A stretch of 64,000 bases of DNA. Source: Pseudomonas arsenicoxydans (GTDB lineage: Bacteria; Pseudomonadota; Gammaproteobacteria; Pseudomonadales; Pseudomonadaceae). A program made the translations under genes and the position numbers. Location of the stretch: positions 510,501 through 574,500 of the forward strand of contig NZ_LT629705.1 in assembly GCF_900103875.1 (NCBI RefSeq), given 5' to 3'. The notes under the pieces were generated by a model, which was not told the origin of the DNA, searched no databases, and worked only from the letters and a program-made list of their open reading frames with translations. Shown here piece after piece: positions 43,520 to 52,374 of this stretch (positions are counted from its first letter, which is position 1; every line of letters starts with the position of its first letter).

Positions 43520-46213
43520 ATGAAAAGCCAACCCGATGCCGCCAGCCGTATGGTGGCCGAGGTAGTGACGCAATTGCCTGTGCCCTCGCGGCTCGGCATG
43601 CTGCGTTTCGAACGGCTGAATGAAGCTAGCTGGGCGCTGCTGTTCCTCGATCCCAATTGCGAACGACAGTTTGGTGTACCGGCCGTGGAGCTCTGTGCCC
43701 TGGTCGACTCACCTTACGCCAGCCTGATGGAGCCCGAAGCGCGCTATCAACTGCATGACGCGATTCAGCAACAACTCAGCGACGGCCCCAATTACCTGAT
43801 CCGCTACAAACTGCACACCGCCAAAGGCTCCCTGAGCCTGCTCGAACTCGGCGAAGCCTACCGACAACACAATCGACACCTGCTGCGTGGCTACCTGATG
43901 GTCGTGGACGGATTGTTCGAGGAAGGACAACTGCTGCCGACGCTGGACCTGGAAACCCAGAACTCGCGCCTGCAAATTGCTCTGGAACTCAATCAGCGCG
44001 CCCAACTGGAACAACTGCAGCATCTGGATCGGGTGCGCGCCCAGCAAGATCTCATCCTGCTACTGACCCGCCAGCGCTACAGCACCAACAATTCCCTGCA
44101 AGAAGCCGCCGAGCTGATCACCCGCAGCGCCTGTGATATTTACGAAATCGACTGCGCCAGTCTGTGGAACCTCGAAGGTTCGCTGCTGGTACCGATCTCG
44201 GCCTATCACCGCGCCTCCGGGGAATATCAATTGCCCGAGCCGATCGATGTCAGCGGCTTCCCGGACTACCTCGAGGCGTTGCACAGCAGCCGCGCCATCG
44301 ACGCGCACAACGCCATGCGCGACCCGCGCACCCGGCACATGGCCGAAAGCCTGCGCCCGCGCGATGTGAACGCCATGCTCGACGCCAGTATCCGTGTCGA
44401 CGGCCAAGTGGTTGGCGTGCTCTGCCTGGAACAGACCGGCGCGACCCGCGCCTGGCAGTCAGACGAAATCGCCTTCGCCGGTGAGCTGGCCGACCAGTTC
44501 GCCCAGGTCATCAACAACCATAATCGGCGCACCGCCACCAGCGCCTTGCACCTGTTCCAGCGTGCCGTCGAGCAAAGCGCCAACGCCTTTTTGCTGGTCA
44601 ATTGCGACGGAGTGGTGGAATACGTAAACCCCAGTTTCACGGCGATCACCCAATACAGCACCGAAGAAGTCCACGGCCAGCGGCTGTCGGAACTGCCGGC
44701 GCTGGAAAACCTCAGCGAGCTGCTGTTCGACGCGCCCTCGGCGCTGGCCAAGAGCAACAGCTGGCAGGGTGAGTTCAAGAGCCGGCGTAAAAACCTCGAA
44801 CCCTACTGGGGCCAGTTGTCGATTTCCAAGGTCTACGGCGACAACCGCGAGCTGACGCATTACATCGGCATCTACGAAGACATCACCCAGACCAAACTCG
44901 CCCAGCAGCGCATTGAGCGCCTGGCCTACACGGATAACCTGACCAACCTCGGCAACCGCCCGGCATTCATCCGCAACCTCGATGAACGCTTCGCCCGAGA
45001 CAGCGATACTCCGATCAGCCTGTTGCTGGTGGACATCGACAACTTCAAGCGGATCAACGACAGCCTCGGCCACCAGACGGGCGACAAGTTGTTGATCAGC
45101 CTGGCCCGACGCCTGCGCAACAGCCTGAGCCCGAGCGGCAGCCTGGCGCGCTTTGCCAGTAACGAATTCGCCGTATTGCTGGACAACACCGACCTTTCGA
45201 TGGGCCAGCAAGTCGCGAACCAATTGCTCGCGACCCTCGACAAGCCGATGTTCGTCGACAACCAACTGATCAGCGTCACCGGCTCCGTGGGCCTGGCCTG
45301 CGCGCCGCTGCACGGTCGCGATCCACAGACCCTGATGCGTAACGCCGGCCTGGCGCTGCACAAGGCCAAGGCCAACGGCAAACATCAGGTCCAGGTGTTC
45401 ACCGAAGCGCTGAACGCCGAAGCCAGCTACAAACTGTTCGTCGAGAACAACCTGCGCCGCGCCCTGACCCAGAATGAGCTGGACGTGTTCTACCAGCCCA
45501 AGCTGTGCCTGCGCAGCGGCCGCTTGCTGGGCATGGAAGCGCTGCTGCGCTGGAACCATCCGGAAAAAGGCATGATCCGTCCGGACCAGTTCATCAGCGT
45601 CGCCGAAGAGACCGGGTTGATCATTCCGATCGGCAAGTGGATCGCCCGCCAGGCCTGTCGCATGAGCAAAGACCTGACCGCCGCCGGCCTGGGCAACCTG
45701 CAAGTGGCGATCAACCTGTCGCCCAAGCAGTTTTCAGACCCGGACCTGGTGTCATCGATTGCCAACATCCTCAAGGAAGAAGCGCTGCCGGCGAACCTGC
45801 TGGAGCTGGAACTGACCGAAGGCCTGCTGCTGGAAGCCACCGAAGACACTCACTTGCAGCTCGATCAGCTCAAGCGCCTGGGCCTGACCCTGGCCATGGA
45901 CGACTTCGGCACCGGTTATTCGTCGCTCAGTTACCTGAAAAAATTCCCGATCGACATCATCAAGATCGATCGAAGCTTCATCCATGAAATCCCGGACAAC
46001 CAGGACGACATGGAAATCACCTCCGCCGTGATCGCCATGGCCCACAACCTGAAACTCAAGGTCGTGGCTGAAGGCATCGAGACCGCTGAACAATTAGCCT
46101 TCTTGCGCCGCCACCGCTGCGACGTCGGCCAGGGCTACCTGTTCGACCGCCCTATCCCGGGTTCCGAGCTGATCGAAAAGCTCAAGCGCTACCCGCGCGG
46201 CCCGCTCGTCTGA
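43520..46213 (+). CDS. dipA: Cyclic-di-GMP phosphodiesterase DipA (GAF-PAS-GGDEF-EAL)
   Basis: DipA lowers c-di-GMP and promotes biofilm dispersal in P. aeruginosa (PA5017). The 897-aa protein has an N-terminal sensory region, a GAF domain (about 190-335), a PAS domain (about 345-460), a GGDEF domain (from about 468) and an EAL domain (from about 650). The GGDEF signature is replaced by ASNEF (about 545-549), so cyclase activity is not expected. The EAL domain is complete: EALLRW near 672, AINLSPKQF, LELTEGLLLE, DDFGTGYSSL, IKIDRSF, VVAEGIET and DVGQGYLF. It lies just upstream of msrA, as in P. aeruginosa. Confidence 0.93.
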   Translation: MKSQPDAASRMVAEVVTQLPVPSRLGMLRFERLNEASWALLFLDPNCERQFGVPAVELCALVDSPYASLMEPEARYQLHDAIQQQLSDGPNYLIRYKLHTAKGSLSLLELGEAYRQHNRHLLRGYLMVVDGLFEEGQLLPTLDLETQNSRLQIALELNQRAQLEQLQHLDRVRAQQDLILLLTRQRYSTNNSLQEAAELITRSACDIYEIDCASLWNLEGSLLVPISAYHRASGEYQLPEPIDVSGFPDYLEALHSSRAIDAHNAMRDPRTRHMAESLRPRDVNAMLDASIRVDGQVVGVLCLEQTGATRAWQSDEIAFAGELADQFAQVINNHNRRTATSALHLFQRAVEQSANAFLLVNCDGVVEYVNPSFTAITQYSTEEVHGQRLSELPALENLSELLFDAPSALAKSNSWQGEFKSRRKNLEPYWGQLSISKVYGDNRELTHYIGIYEDITQTKLAQQRIERLAYTDNLTNLGNRPAFIRNLDERFARDSDTPISLLLVDIDNFKRINDSLGHQTGDKLLISLARRLRNSLSPSGSLARFASNEFAVLLDNTDLSMGQQVANQLLATLDKPMFVDNQLISVTGSVGLACAPLHGRDPQTLMRNAGLALHKAKANGKHQVQVFTEALNAEASYKLFVENNLRRALTQNELDVFYQPKLCLRSGRLLGMEALLRWNHPEKGMIRPDQFISVAEETGLIIPIGKWIARQACRMSKDLTAAGLGNLQVAINLSPKQFSDPDLVSSIANILKEEALPANLLELELTEGLLLEATEDTHLQLDQLKRLGLTLAMDDFGTGYSSLSYLKKFPIDIIKIDRSFIHEIPDNQDDMEITSAVIAMAHNLKLKVVAEGIETAEQLAFLRRHRCDVGQGYLFDRPIPGSELIEKLKRYPRGPLV

Positions 46214-46307
46214 CAGCTGTGTTCCCACAGGGGTAGTGCGTAACTGCCCGGCATTGGGCAAACTGCGTGTCTGACAATTACATTCAACCTGACTGAGGGG
46301 ACTGCTA

Positions 46308-46955
46308 ATGGTCTTGCGCTCGGAAATTCTGGTGAACAAAAACGTGCTCCCTACCAAAGAACAAGCTCTGCCCGGTCGTGAAACCCCAATGACCGTGCCG
46401 GAAAAACACTTCGTCCACGACGCCCCGTTGCTGGGCCCGTTCGCGATGGACGTGGATTTTGCGATCTTCGGCCTGGGTTGCTTCTGGGGCGCCGAGCGCA
46501 AGTTCTGGCAGCGCGAAGGCGTGGTCAGCACGGCGGTGGGTTACGCCGGCGGCTTTACCCCGAACCCGACGTATGAAGAAGTCTGCTCGGGCCTGACCGG
46601 CCACAGCGAAGTGGTCCTGGTGGTCTACGAGCCAGCGAAAGTCAGCTACGAAGAACTGCTGAAGATGTTCTGGGAATTGCACAACCCAACCCAGGGCATG
46701 CGCCAGGGCAACGACATCGGCACCCAGTACCGCTCGGTGATCTACGCCACCAACCCGACACAACTGGCCGCCGCCCAGCACAGCAAGGACGTGTTCCAGG
46801 TCGAACTGACCAAGGCTGGAAAAGGCGAAATCACCACTGAAATCGACGAAGCGCCGACGGTCTACTTCGCCGAGGCGTACCACCAGCAATACCTGGCCAA
46901 GAACCCGGAAGGGTATTGCGGGATTGGCGGTACAGGCGTGACCTGCCCAATCTAG
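46308..46955 (+). CDS. msrA: Peptide methionine sulfoxide reductase MsrA
   Basis: MsrA repairs methionine-S-sulfoxide in oxidised proteins. The 215-aa protein carries the catalytic GCFWG motif with Cys58. Two C-terminal cysteines, Cys204 and Cys213, in [12 protein letters not shown] can act as resolving residues. An N-terminal extension of about 45 residues precedes the core, as in E. coli MsrA. Start ATG 46308 follows GAGGGG. The gene is followed by inverted GCGGCAAGC repeats before convergent rlmJ. Confidence 0.95.
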   Translation: MVLRSEILVNKNVLPTKEQALPGRETPMTVPEKHFVHDAPLLGPFAMDVDFAIFGLGCFWGAERKFWQREGVVSTAVGYAGGFTPNPTYEEVCSGLTGHSEVVLVVYEPAKVSYEELLKMFWELHNPTQGMRQGNDIGTQYRSVIYATNPTQLAAAQHSKDVFQVELTKAGKGEITTEIDEAPTVYFAEAYHQQYLAKNPEGYCGIGGTGVTCPI

Positions 46956-46970
46956 CGACAGCTATAAGCG

Positions 46971-47027
46971 GCAAGCCCCAAGCGAAAAGCCTTGCGCTCA
47001 CGCTTTTACTTGCAGCTTGCCGCTTGA
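46971..47027. repeat. Inverted repeat between msrA and rlmJ
   Basis: AGCGGCAAGC (46971-46980) and GCTTGCCGCT (47018-47027) form the outer arms, with AAGCGAAAAGC/GCTTTTACTT inside. CTTGCCGCTGC recurs just after. It lies between convergent stops and probably terminates both genes. Confidence 0.65.
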
Positions 47028-47039
47028 ATCTTGCCGCTG

Positions 47040-47876
47040 CTACTCAGCAATCAACCAATCCATCTGCCACCCACCCTGGGTCTGCCCAAGCTTCTTGGAC
47101 AACCACGGCAGCAACTCACGCAATTCCTCTTCCAGGCCCCACGGCGGATTCGCAATCGCCAACCCGGAGCCATTCAAACTGTTCGGCGTATCCAGCGGAT
47201 GCACCAGCAACTCCACACGCAACAACTTCGGCGCGCCCGTACCGGCCAGATCCTGATAAAAACGACGCAACAGACGCTGGTCCTTCACCGGATACCAGAT
47301 CGCCGCCACGGTTTGACGCATCCGGCCAATCGCCTCTTTCAGCGAAGCCGCGCAACGCTGCATCTCATCAAGCTGCTCAAACGGTGGATCAATCAACATC
47401 ACCGCCCGCTTCTCCTGCACCGGCAACATCGCGCGCGGCACATGCCAGCCTTCGCCCAGATGCACTTTCACACGACGGTCGCCGGCCATGTTGTCCTTGA
47501 GCAACACACCGTCCTCGGGGTGCTTCTCGTTGAGCATCACCCGATCCTGCGGCCGCGTCAGACGCCGCGCCAACTCAGGCGATCCCGGGTAATAGCGCAA
47601 CTGGCCATCCGGGTTCATGTCGTGCAGCACCTTCATATAGTCGGCGGTCAACGCCGGCAAATCCGGCTGATCCCACAAACGCGCAATACCTTCCAGGTAC
47701 TCACCGGTACGGCTCGCCTGATCACCCTGCAGGTCATACAGACCAATGCCGGCGTGAGTATCGAGATAGGCAAACGGCTGCTCCTTGCGCGACATCAAGG
47801 CGATGATGCGGGTCAAAGTCAGGTGTTTGAACACATCGGCGTGATTGCCGGCATGGAAGGCGTGACGATAATTCAT
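47040..47876 (-). CDS. rlmJ: 23S rRNA (adenine-2030-N6)-methyltransferase RlmJ
   Basis: RlmJ methylates A2030 of 23S rRNA. The 278-aa protein begins [19 protein letters not shown], a very characteristic start of the family. It has the SAM region [15 protein letters not shown] and the catalytic IDPPFEQ motif of amino-methyltransferases. It is a single gene convergent with msrA and divergent from the PAAR gene. Its 5' side is followed by a mosaic intergenic repeat that marks the edge of the type VI island. Confidence 0.93.
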   Translation of the reverse strand: MNYRHAFHAGNHADVFKHLTLTRIIALMSRKEQPFAYLDTHAGIGLYDLQGDQASRTGEYLEGIARLWDQPDLPALTADYMKVLHDMNPDGQLRYYPGSPELARRLTRPQDRVMLNEKHPEDGVLLKDNMAGDRRVKVHLGEGWHVPRAMLPVQEKRAVMLIDPPFEQLDEMQRCAASLKEAIGRMRQTVAAIWYPVKDQRLLRRFYQDLAGTGAPKLLRVELLVHPLDTPNSLNGSGLAIANPPWGLEEELRELLPWLSKKLGQTQGGWQMDWLIAE

Positions 47877-47963
47877 GATTGCTCCTGCGAAGGCCGGGAA
47901 GTTTACCTTGTACGGCGCCGAACGTCAGGACCTCACAGCCGAGCGGCCACTCCACACGCTGAT

Positions 47964-48064
47964 CGTTCCCACGCTCCCGCGTGGGAATGCCTCAAGGGAC
48001 GCTCCGCGTTCCAGCTACACCGCCGGTGTCGAGTCGGGCATCGATGTGACGCAGAGCGTCACGG
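47964..48064. repeat. Mosaic Pseudomonas intergenic palindromic repeat
   Basis: TTCCCACGC-TCCC-GCGTGGGAA is followed by GGGACGCTCCGCGTTCC and, further on, TGACGCAGAGCGTCA. These units occur together in intergenic repeats of many Pseudomonas genomes. The 48065-48263 stretch that follows holds another palindrome, CGCCGAAGTCGGCG, with a T-run (48122-48143), and no gene. Confidence 0.65.
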
Positions 48065-48263
48065 TTTCGCAGCTGAGCGAGCGTTCGGTCTAGCAATCGC
48101 AACCTCGTCCATCGCGTCGGAGCCGCCGAAGTCGGCGATTTTTTGATGTCGCTCATTTGGCGAGCAACATCAAGTCACACTTTGCCAAAGACCTGCCATC
48201 GTGAAGCTTACGCATGAGTGCGAAGATCGGACCGACCTGACGCCCGTAAAAATGGAGATTTAC

Positions 48264-48848
48264 ATGGGACGGAAAATGATTGGTATCGGTGCGCCTACCT
48301 CAACCGGCGGCTCGGTACTGGAAGGGAATGTCGGTATCAACATCGATTGCGCTGTAAGCACCTCCTCAATTGGACACTTGGCAAGTTGCCCAGCCTGCAG
48401 CAAAGGAAAAGGCCCCATCGTCGCGGTCGGGCCAAGAACCATTACGTTACCGGCCGGGCCGGTTGCCCTGGAAGGTGACTACGTTGCCTGCGGCTGCCCT
48501 CCACAATCCAACAAGGTGATGCCCGCTCAGTCATCTGTATATGGCGGGGCGGAACATAACAAAGCAGATTTTTCAGGCATCACTGCCCTGCTCAATAGTC
48601 CCAAGTCCATCACCGATATTTCCTTGTCCTATGGCGATGAGCAGGTTCCCGTTGAGTCAATTTCCCGGTTTTACACTGACTTGAATATTCATGTGAAAAC
48701 CTCGGGTTATTTGCCCGGTGAGACGGTTACCGTCAACATTAGCGGCCCCACCGAAAAAGCGCTGACAGGGATAGTCGGGGCCAAAGGCGTAGCCATCATC
48801 CCAAATGCATTCGCAAGCGAAATCATTGACATGGAAGGGGAAGCATAA
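48264..48848 (+). CDS. PAAR-domain type VI secretion spike protein
   Basis: PAAR proteins cap the VgrG spike and carry effectors. Start ATG 48264 follows GGAG at 7 nt spacing, giving 194 aa; in-frame starts upstream lack a site. The PAAR domain spans about residues 1-90, with GRKMIGIGAPTSTGG, SCPACSKGKGPIVAVGPRTITLPAGPVALEGD and ACGCP, including several cysteines. The C-terminal half (VKTSGYLPGETVTVNISGP) looks like a small beta-sandwich extension rather than a toxin. The stop overlaps the start of the tae4 gene (TAATG), so spike and effector are made together. Confidence 0.85.
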   Translation: MGRKMIGIGAPTSTGGSVLEGNVGINIDCAVSTSSIGHLASCPACSKGKGPIVAVGPRTITLPAGPVALEGDYVACGCPPQSNKVMPAQSSVYGGAEHNKADFSGITALLNSPKSITDISLSYGDEQVPVESISRFYTDLNIHVKTSGYLPGETVTVNISGPTEKALTGIVGAKGVAIIPNAFASEIIDMEGEA

Positions 48849-49420
48849 TGGCCCAAGTTGTTATCAATGCCGGCGGAGTATCTTCCAGCATCTCGGTTAA
48901 AAGGCCTCGCTTCAGCACCCTGTGGAACGCATATGCAGAAGTAGGTCATAAAGGCTCAGTCGAGGTTTACGGACTTGTCGGAGGCGGAGTCGAAGCGGCA
49001 AGAGCGGAAAAACCTGATGCTTATGCGAATGCCTGCGCACTGAGGATAAGCAGAGCTTTTAATTACGGCGGATATAAAATCCCCAAAGGCACGATCATAC
49101 AAAACCAGCCCATCTATCGACTGAGTGGAGCGGACCAGCTTCCCTACATAATGAAAGTGGTCGATTTTCTAGCTTTTCTTAGGCATAACTGGGGCGAGCC
49201 CGACCACACGCTGACGCAAACCAATTCAAATTTTATAAATGGAAAAAAGGGCGTCATTGTCATGGAAATCAACGGATGGAGCGACGCGTCAGGCCACGCA
49301 ACCCTTTGGAACGGGAGCGTTACCGGTGACGACAGTGACTACCACAGGCAAGACAGCCACACCTATGACAATCCAAGGGTAAAGCTGGAAAAAATAAACT
49401 TCTGGGAGTTGAAGGGATGA
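48848..49420 (+). CDS. tae4: Type VI amidase effector, Tae4 family
   Basis: Tae4 enzymes are NlpC/P60-like amidases that cut the gamma-D-glutamyl-mDAP bond of peptidoglycan in rival cells. The 190-aa protein has the family start RPRFSTLWNAY, a catalytic Cys63 in NACALRISRAFNYGG, and the catalytic His150 in ASGHATLWNG. KKGVIVMEINGW forms the central strand. It is coupled to the PAAR gene upstream and overlaps the tai4 gene downstream by 4 nt. No signal peptide is present, which fits delivery by type VI secretion. Confidence 0.88.
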   Translation: MAQVVINAGGVSSSISVKRPRFSTLWNAYAEVGHKGSVEVYGLVGGGVEAARAEKPDAYANACALRISRAFNYGGYKIPKGTIIQNQPIYRLSGADQLPYIMKVVDFLAFLRHNWGEPDHTLTQTNSNFINGKKGVIVMEINGWSDASGHATLWNGSVTGDDSDYHRQDSHTYDNPRVKLEKINFWELKG

Positions 49421-49833
49421 CAAACTCGCGGCTAATTGTGCTGGCACTGCTACTCGTTTCAGGGCAAGCCTTATCTGCAGAAATCAATATCGATAAGGCG
49501 CGAGAAACGCTTAAAGATTATGGATTGGCCAACTGTATTTCCAGCCAGTTCAAGGACGAGTCAGACATCAAATCTGACATTGGACTTGCGATTGGCGCCT
49601 ACTCGTCGATGGGCAAAGGTCAGCATCTGATCATTCAAAACGAGGACACCCTCGAGGTCACACACGACCCTTACGCAGAAACCGAAAAATACATGCGTAA
49701 TGCCTATGCAAAGACCTCATCCGTCAGCAAGCATTCTGATAAAAAAATGGTCTTTTATGGTTGCCTCGAGGTTTACAACTCCAGGGAATTCGACACATTC
49801 ATTCAGTCTCAGGATCAATTCCTGCCAAAGTAG
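49417..49833 (+). CDS. tai4: Type VI amidase immunity protein, Tai4 family
   Basis: Tai4 proteins sit in the periplasm and block Tae4, protecting the producer. The 138-aa protein has a signal peptide (MTNSRLIVLALLLVSGQALSA, cleavage after about residue 21). Two cysteines, in GLANCISSQF and FYGCLEVY, may form a disulfide. Length and position fit Tai4. It overlaps the effector gene by ATGA, as expected for a toxin-immunity pair. A terminator follows. Confidence 0.85.
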   Translation: MTNSRLIVLALLLVSGQALSAEINIDKARETLKDYGLANCISSQFKDESDIKSDIGLAIGAYSSMGKGQHLIIQNEDTLEVTHDPYAETEKYMRNAYAKTSSVSKHSDKKMVFYGCLEVYNSREFDTFIQSQDQFLPK

Positions 49834-49854
49834 TTCATCAAAAGAAGTCAGGAC

Positions 49855-49893
49855 GATCCTTCCTACGATCAGACAGGAAGGATCACTCTTTAT
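49855..49893 (+). terminator. Terminator after tai4
   Basis: GATCCTTCCT (49855-49864) pairs with AGGAAGGATC (49875-49884) around a 10-base loop, followed by ACTCTTTATT. It ends the PAAR-tae4-tai4 transcript. Confidence 0.8.
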
Positions 49894-49900
49894 TCAGTGA

Positions 49901-50218
49901 CTAGGGGCGGGCCCGCAAACGCCGACCAATCACGTCCAACACATCACAGCCATCGCGCAATGGGATGGCGCAAAGCAAAGCGAAATCACTCAGGATGAAC
50001 GACTCACATTCAACCGAACCGCGCATCGACATGTTCTCCAGCACCTGCGTAACGGCGCGAATTCGATAGTTGGCGGCGTCGTATAAAACATCGAGCGGCG
50101 CGTGGGTATCGACGAACAGCGTGGGCATGTCGGTACAGTTGCTGGTGAGGGCCATGAAGCGGTTTTTGGGGTGGGGGATTGGTTTTTCGTAGGGTGGATC
50201 TGGCGTTAGCGTTGTCAT
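49901..50218 (-). CDS. Small conserved Pseudomonas protein (DUF3077/DUF6124-like)
   Basis: This is a 105-aa cytoplasmic protein. After a Pro-rich N-terminus (LTPDPPYEKPIPHPKNRF) it has TLFVDTHAPLDVLYDAANYRIRAVTQVLENM and ECESFILSDFALLCAIPL. This resembles the small DUF3077/DUF6124-type Pseudomonas proteins, with a V-x-A-P-L/I-x-x-A-L-x-x-A core and two helices. Function of the group is unknown. It is transcribed alone, convergent with tai4. The family assignment is from pattern only. Confidence 0.65.
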   Translation of the reverse strand: MTTLTPDPPYEKPIPHPKNRFMALTSNCTDMPTLFVDTHAPLDVLYDAANYRIRAVTQVLENMSMRGSVECESFILSDFALLCAIPLRDGCDVLDVIGRRLRARP

Positions 50219-50678
50219 TTGTAAATTCCATGAGTATGAAAATGAGCTGCCAAACGCACCCTCCTACAGGTTTGGGTGGCAGCCATGCGCAGGAGTAGGA
50301 GTACCGAGCACTCATGAACCTCGGTCACGCCGAAGCGTGTCCCGCGCACAGCCGCCGCGAACGATCATATGGACACGAGTTAAGTGCCGCAATCAAACGA
50401 CAGAGCTGTTGCATCATGAGAGAGGGCTCCTACACCCTGCCACCACTTACGCGGTGACAGCCAAAGACTATCCCTGCAACCCATCGGCCACCAGTTCATG
50501 GAAGCCGCCACAGCTTGAAGGAAACTTCCGACGAGCTTGCCCGGGAATTTCGTATTAGTTACGAGCTTTTTAAACAATACTTAAACACTCCGTAGTGCTG
50601 GCAATAAAAAAACGGGACGGATTTATTTATTTTGACCCGGAGTGTGTAAACACGCCTGCCACTCTCTTGCCACCGACT
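50219..50678. other. 460-base gap in the type VI island
   Basis: No convincing gene is seen on either strand. It contains single CTCCTACA units at about 50260 and 50426 that resemble decayed REP arms, a CACTCCG/CGGAGTG inverted repeat (about 50585-50645), and one copy of the GGGACGGATTTATTT repeat. It looks like repeat-rich spacer. Confidence 0.5.
50614..50633. repeat. GGGACGGATTTATTT repeat, copy 1
   Basis: GGGACGGATTTATTTATTTT lies between the DUF3077-like gene and the first orphan small gene. Related copies occur at 51019-51030 and, degenerate, at 51995-52013. Confidence 0.6.
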
Positions 50679-50978
50679 TCAGACGGAGCAGAACCCCAAG
50701 CTATCAAGATCGATCTCGGCGTAGCTCCCCAAATCGCCCTTGTAGAGATAGACCTTGGAAACTCCTAGCTCCGATTGTAGGAACTCAACAAGCTTTCTAA
50801 GGTTACCGTTTATAGACACCGGAGTCGGACGTACTACCGTTGCCCGTCCGGGTTCATCATCGTAAATTCTGATAAGAAACACATCCTCTTCGCTCTGTAT
50901 GTCGTAGTTATAACCACGGTACTCATATCCAACATCGTGATCGACATCATCAAAGCGAGTAGATTTCACTATCTTCAA
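50679..50978 (-). CDS. Small acidic protein, possible orphan immunity protein
   Basis: This is a 99-aa acidic protein (MKIVKSTRFDDVDHDVGYEYRGYNYDIQ). I do not recognise a family. It has no signal peptide and is rich in Asp, Glu and Tyr. Size, acidity and low-GC sequence resemble immunity proteins that follow Rhs toxins. It is the last gene of the minus-strand small-gene series downstream of rhs. The immunity role is inference from context only. Confidence 0.55.
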   Translation of the reverse strand: MKIVKSTRFDDVDHDVGYEYRGYNYDIQSEEDVFLIRIYDDEPGRATVVRPTPVSINGNLRKLVEFLQSELGVSKVYLYKGDLGSYAEIDLDSLGFCSV

Positions 50979-51018
50979 AGCCGGAGCCCGTCAAATATCA
51001 CTCATCAACACACATGGT

Positions 51019-51030
51019 ACGGATTTATTT
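51019..51030. repeat. GGGACGGATTTATTT repeat, copy 2 (partial)
   Basis: ACGGATTTATTT, with flanks GGT and GTTG, repeats the core of copy 1. It lies between two orphan small genes. Confidence 0.5.
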
Positions 51031-51101
51031 GTTGAACAAGGAGTTGGAATATCGCGGAAAATCTAGTGCTAACTATTCTGAATCCTGGCCCTTACTAGCC
51101 C

Positions 51102-51518
51102 TCACCAAGTTGAAAAGTCCTCCTGACTCGCTTTATACAGATCATCAACCCACGCTTCGGACAATTTGACGTACACGTGCTCAAAAAACGCCTTTGGATC
51201 TTTCATTTCATTCCACCCAAGAGGAAGCGAGGAATGAGACCTCGAATCATGTTCCAAAATTTCAGCAAACACACTCGAGTCACCATCAAGAGCCTCTCCC
51301 AACACAAAGAACAAAACAAACTTGTGCCGATAACTCAACGCAGCGAAGCGCTTAACGATAAACCGGGATATTAAAAATTCTCTATCTGAAGGACACTCAG
51401 GATCGTAAGCCGACAACTCAACCCCAAGACTCTCCTCGCGATCATATATATCGAACCCACCGAGAAAATGCTCTACGCTTGGATTATATGGAACATTCAG
51501 ATACGGATGCATCAGCAT
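51102..51518 (-). CDS. Hypothetical protein, candidate immunity to the upstream toxin-tip gene
   Basis: This 138-aa acidic cytoplasmic protein begins MLMHPYLNVPYNPSVEHFLGGFDIYDREESLGVEL. No family is recognised. It contains a compact middle with RFAALSYRHKFVLFFVLGEAL and a WNEMKDPKAFFEHVYVKLSEAW end. Its ATG overlaps the stop of the upstream gene (TAATG), so the two are coupled. Coupling, size and AT-rich sequence suggest an immunity partner for that gene. This is inference. Confidence 0.6.
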   Translation of the reverse strand: MLMHPYLNVPYNPSVEHFLGGFDIYDREESLGVELSAYDPECPSDREFLISRFIVKRFAALSYRHKFVLFFVLGEALDGDSSVFAEILEHDSRSHSSLPLGWNEMKDPKAFFEHVYVKLSEAWVDDLYKASQEDFSTW

Positions 51519-51934
51519 TAGATTTTCTCTATTGGATAAAGCGCTATAGGCTGCAGCGTCTCAAAGTCGAATTTCATTTCAAAGGCATTCATCTGAGGAA
51601 TGAAACGCGGATTGGCTGGATCTAAAGGATTAGGCTCATATCCCTCACCTACATTTTCAGCCTCCACTCTTACTAACAAATTTCCTTTACTATCCTCCCC
51701 AGTAAAACGAGACATTTTTCTAGCCTCCCTTGTCATCGCTTCATTATAAGCATTCAACTGCGCTCTATGGCTTATAAACCTAGAACTTGGAACACCTCTC
51801 CACCTCTTGTTTTCACCATTTAGTTCGCAGCTAGTGGTTTGTTGCTGAATAGCAGAAACCGAACTATCTGCCCGATTCCTATACGCAGCTTGCGCCATAG
51901 CAATCCATTTTCTAATAGCTATTAATAACGTCAT
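51518..51934 (-). CDS. Hypothetical protein, possible orphan polymorphic-toxin C-terminus
   Basis: This 138-aa protein has a short hydrophobic N-terminus (MTLLIAIRKWIAMAQAAY). The rest has the look of a toxin tip: RGVPSSRFISHRAQLNAYNEAMTREAR, then EGYEPNPLDPANPRFIPQMNAFEMKFDFETLQPIALYP. No Rhs core or PxxxxDPxGL junction precedes it. It lies downstream of the rhs-immunity pair on the same strand and is coupled to the next small gene. It may be a displaced toxin tip, a secreted small effector, or a decayed gene. Its biochemical activity is unknown. Confidence 0.55.
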   Translation of the reverse strand: MTLLIAIRKWIAMAQAAYRNRADSSVSAIQQQTTSCELNGENKRWRGVPSSRFISHRAQLNAYNEAMTREARKMSRFTGEDSKGNLLVRVEAENVGEGYEPNPLDPANPRFIPQMNAFEMKFDFETLQPIALYPIEKI

Positions 51935-51994
51935 GCTTCAAAAACCGACCATAAAAAACACAATAAAATACTAAAAAGCAAGCAAAGGAAAAAA

Positions 51995-52013
51995 GGGAAC
52001 AAACTTATTTGCC
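51995..52013. repeat. GGGACGGATTTATTT repeat, copy 3 (degenerate)
   Basis: GGGAACAAACTTATTTGCC keeps the GGGA...TTATTT frame of copies 1 and 2. It lies between the orphan toxin-tip gene and the rhs immunity gene. Confidence 0.35.
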
Positions 52014-52054
52014 CAGGCGCGAAAACTCCCCCTAGTTATATTAGCAGCCGCATC

Positions 52055-52372
52055 TCAATCGCATTTTTCAGCCGTGTATCCGCTAGCTACTATCGTCAAA
52101 ATAACATTGCATTCGCGAGCGCAAGTAAAGCAGTAGTTAATCCCGACATCCGAAGGGTCGATCAACGTCAATTCCTGCGACAATGGGGTTACATCCTTCA
52201 CAAACATCTCTGACACCTCCGCCCCCACAGCTCCAACAGATTTAAAACCTAGAACATTTTCAAAAGTAATAATCCAACGCACTTCCTGCCAATCCAGAAA
52301 CTCTATAAAAACGCGCTCATGTTCACACGTTATTCTTTCTATGGTGCCGTCTGAAACGGGAAATCCTGTCAT
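52055..52372 (-). CDS. Predicted immunity protein of the Rhs toxin
   Basis: This is a 105-aa acidic cytoplasmic protein that begins 2 nt after the rhs stop codon. It contains FIEFLDWQEVRWIITFENVLGFKSVG and a Cys-rich end (NYCFTCARECN). No family is recognised. Immediate position after an Rhs gene with a variable tip is the standard place for the cognate immunity gene, and the AT-rich composition matches that of the tip. The role is inferred from position. Confidence 0.75.
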   Translation of the reverse strand: MTGFPVSDGTIERITCEHERVFIEFLDWQEVRWIITFENVLGFKSVGAVGAEVSEMFVKDVTPLSQELTLIDPSDVGINYCFTCARECNVILTIVASGYTAEKCD

Positions 52373-52374
52373 TT

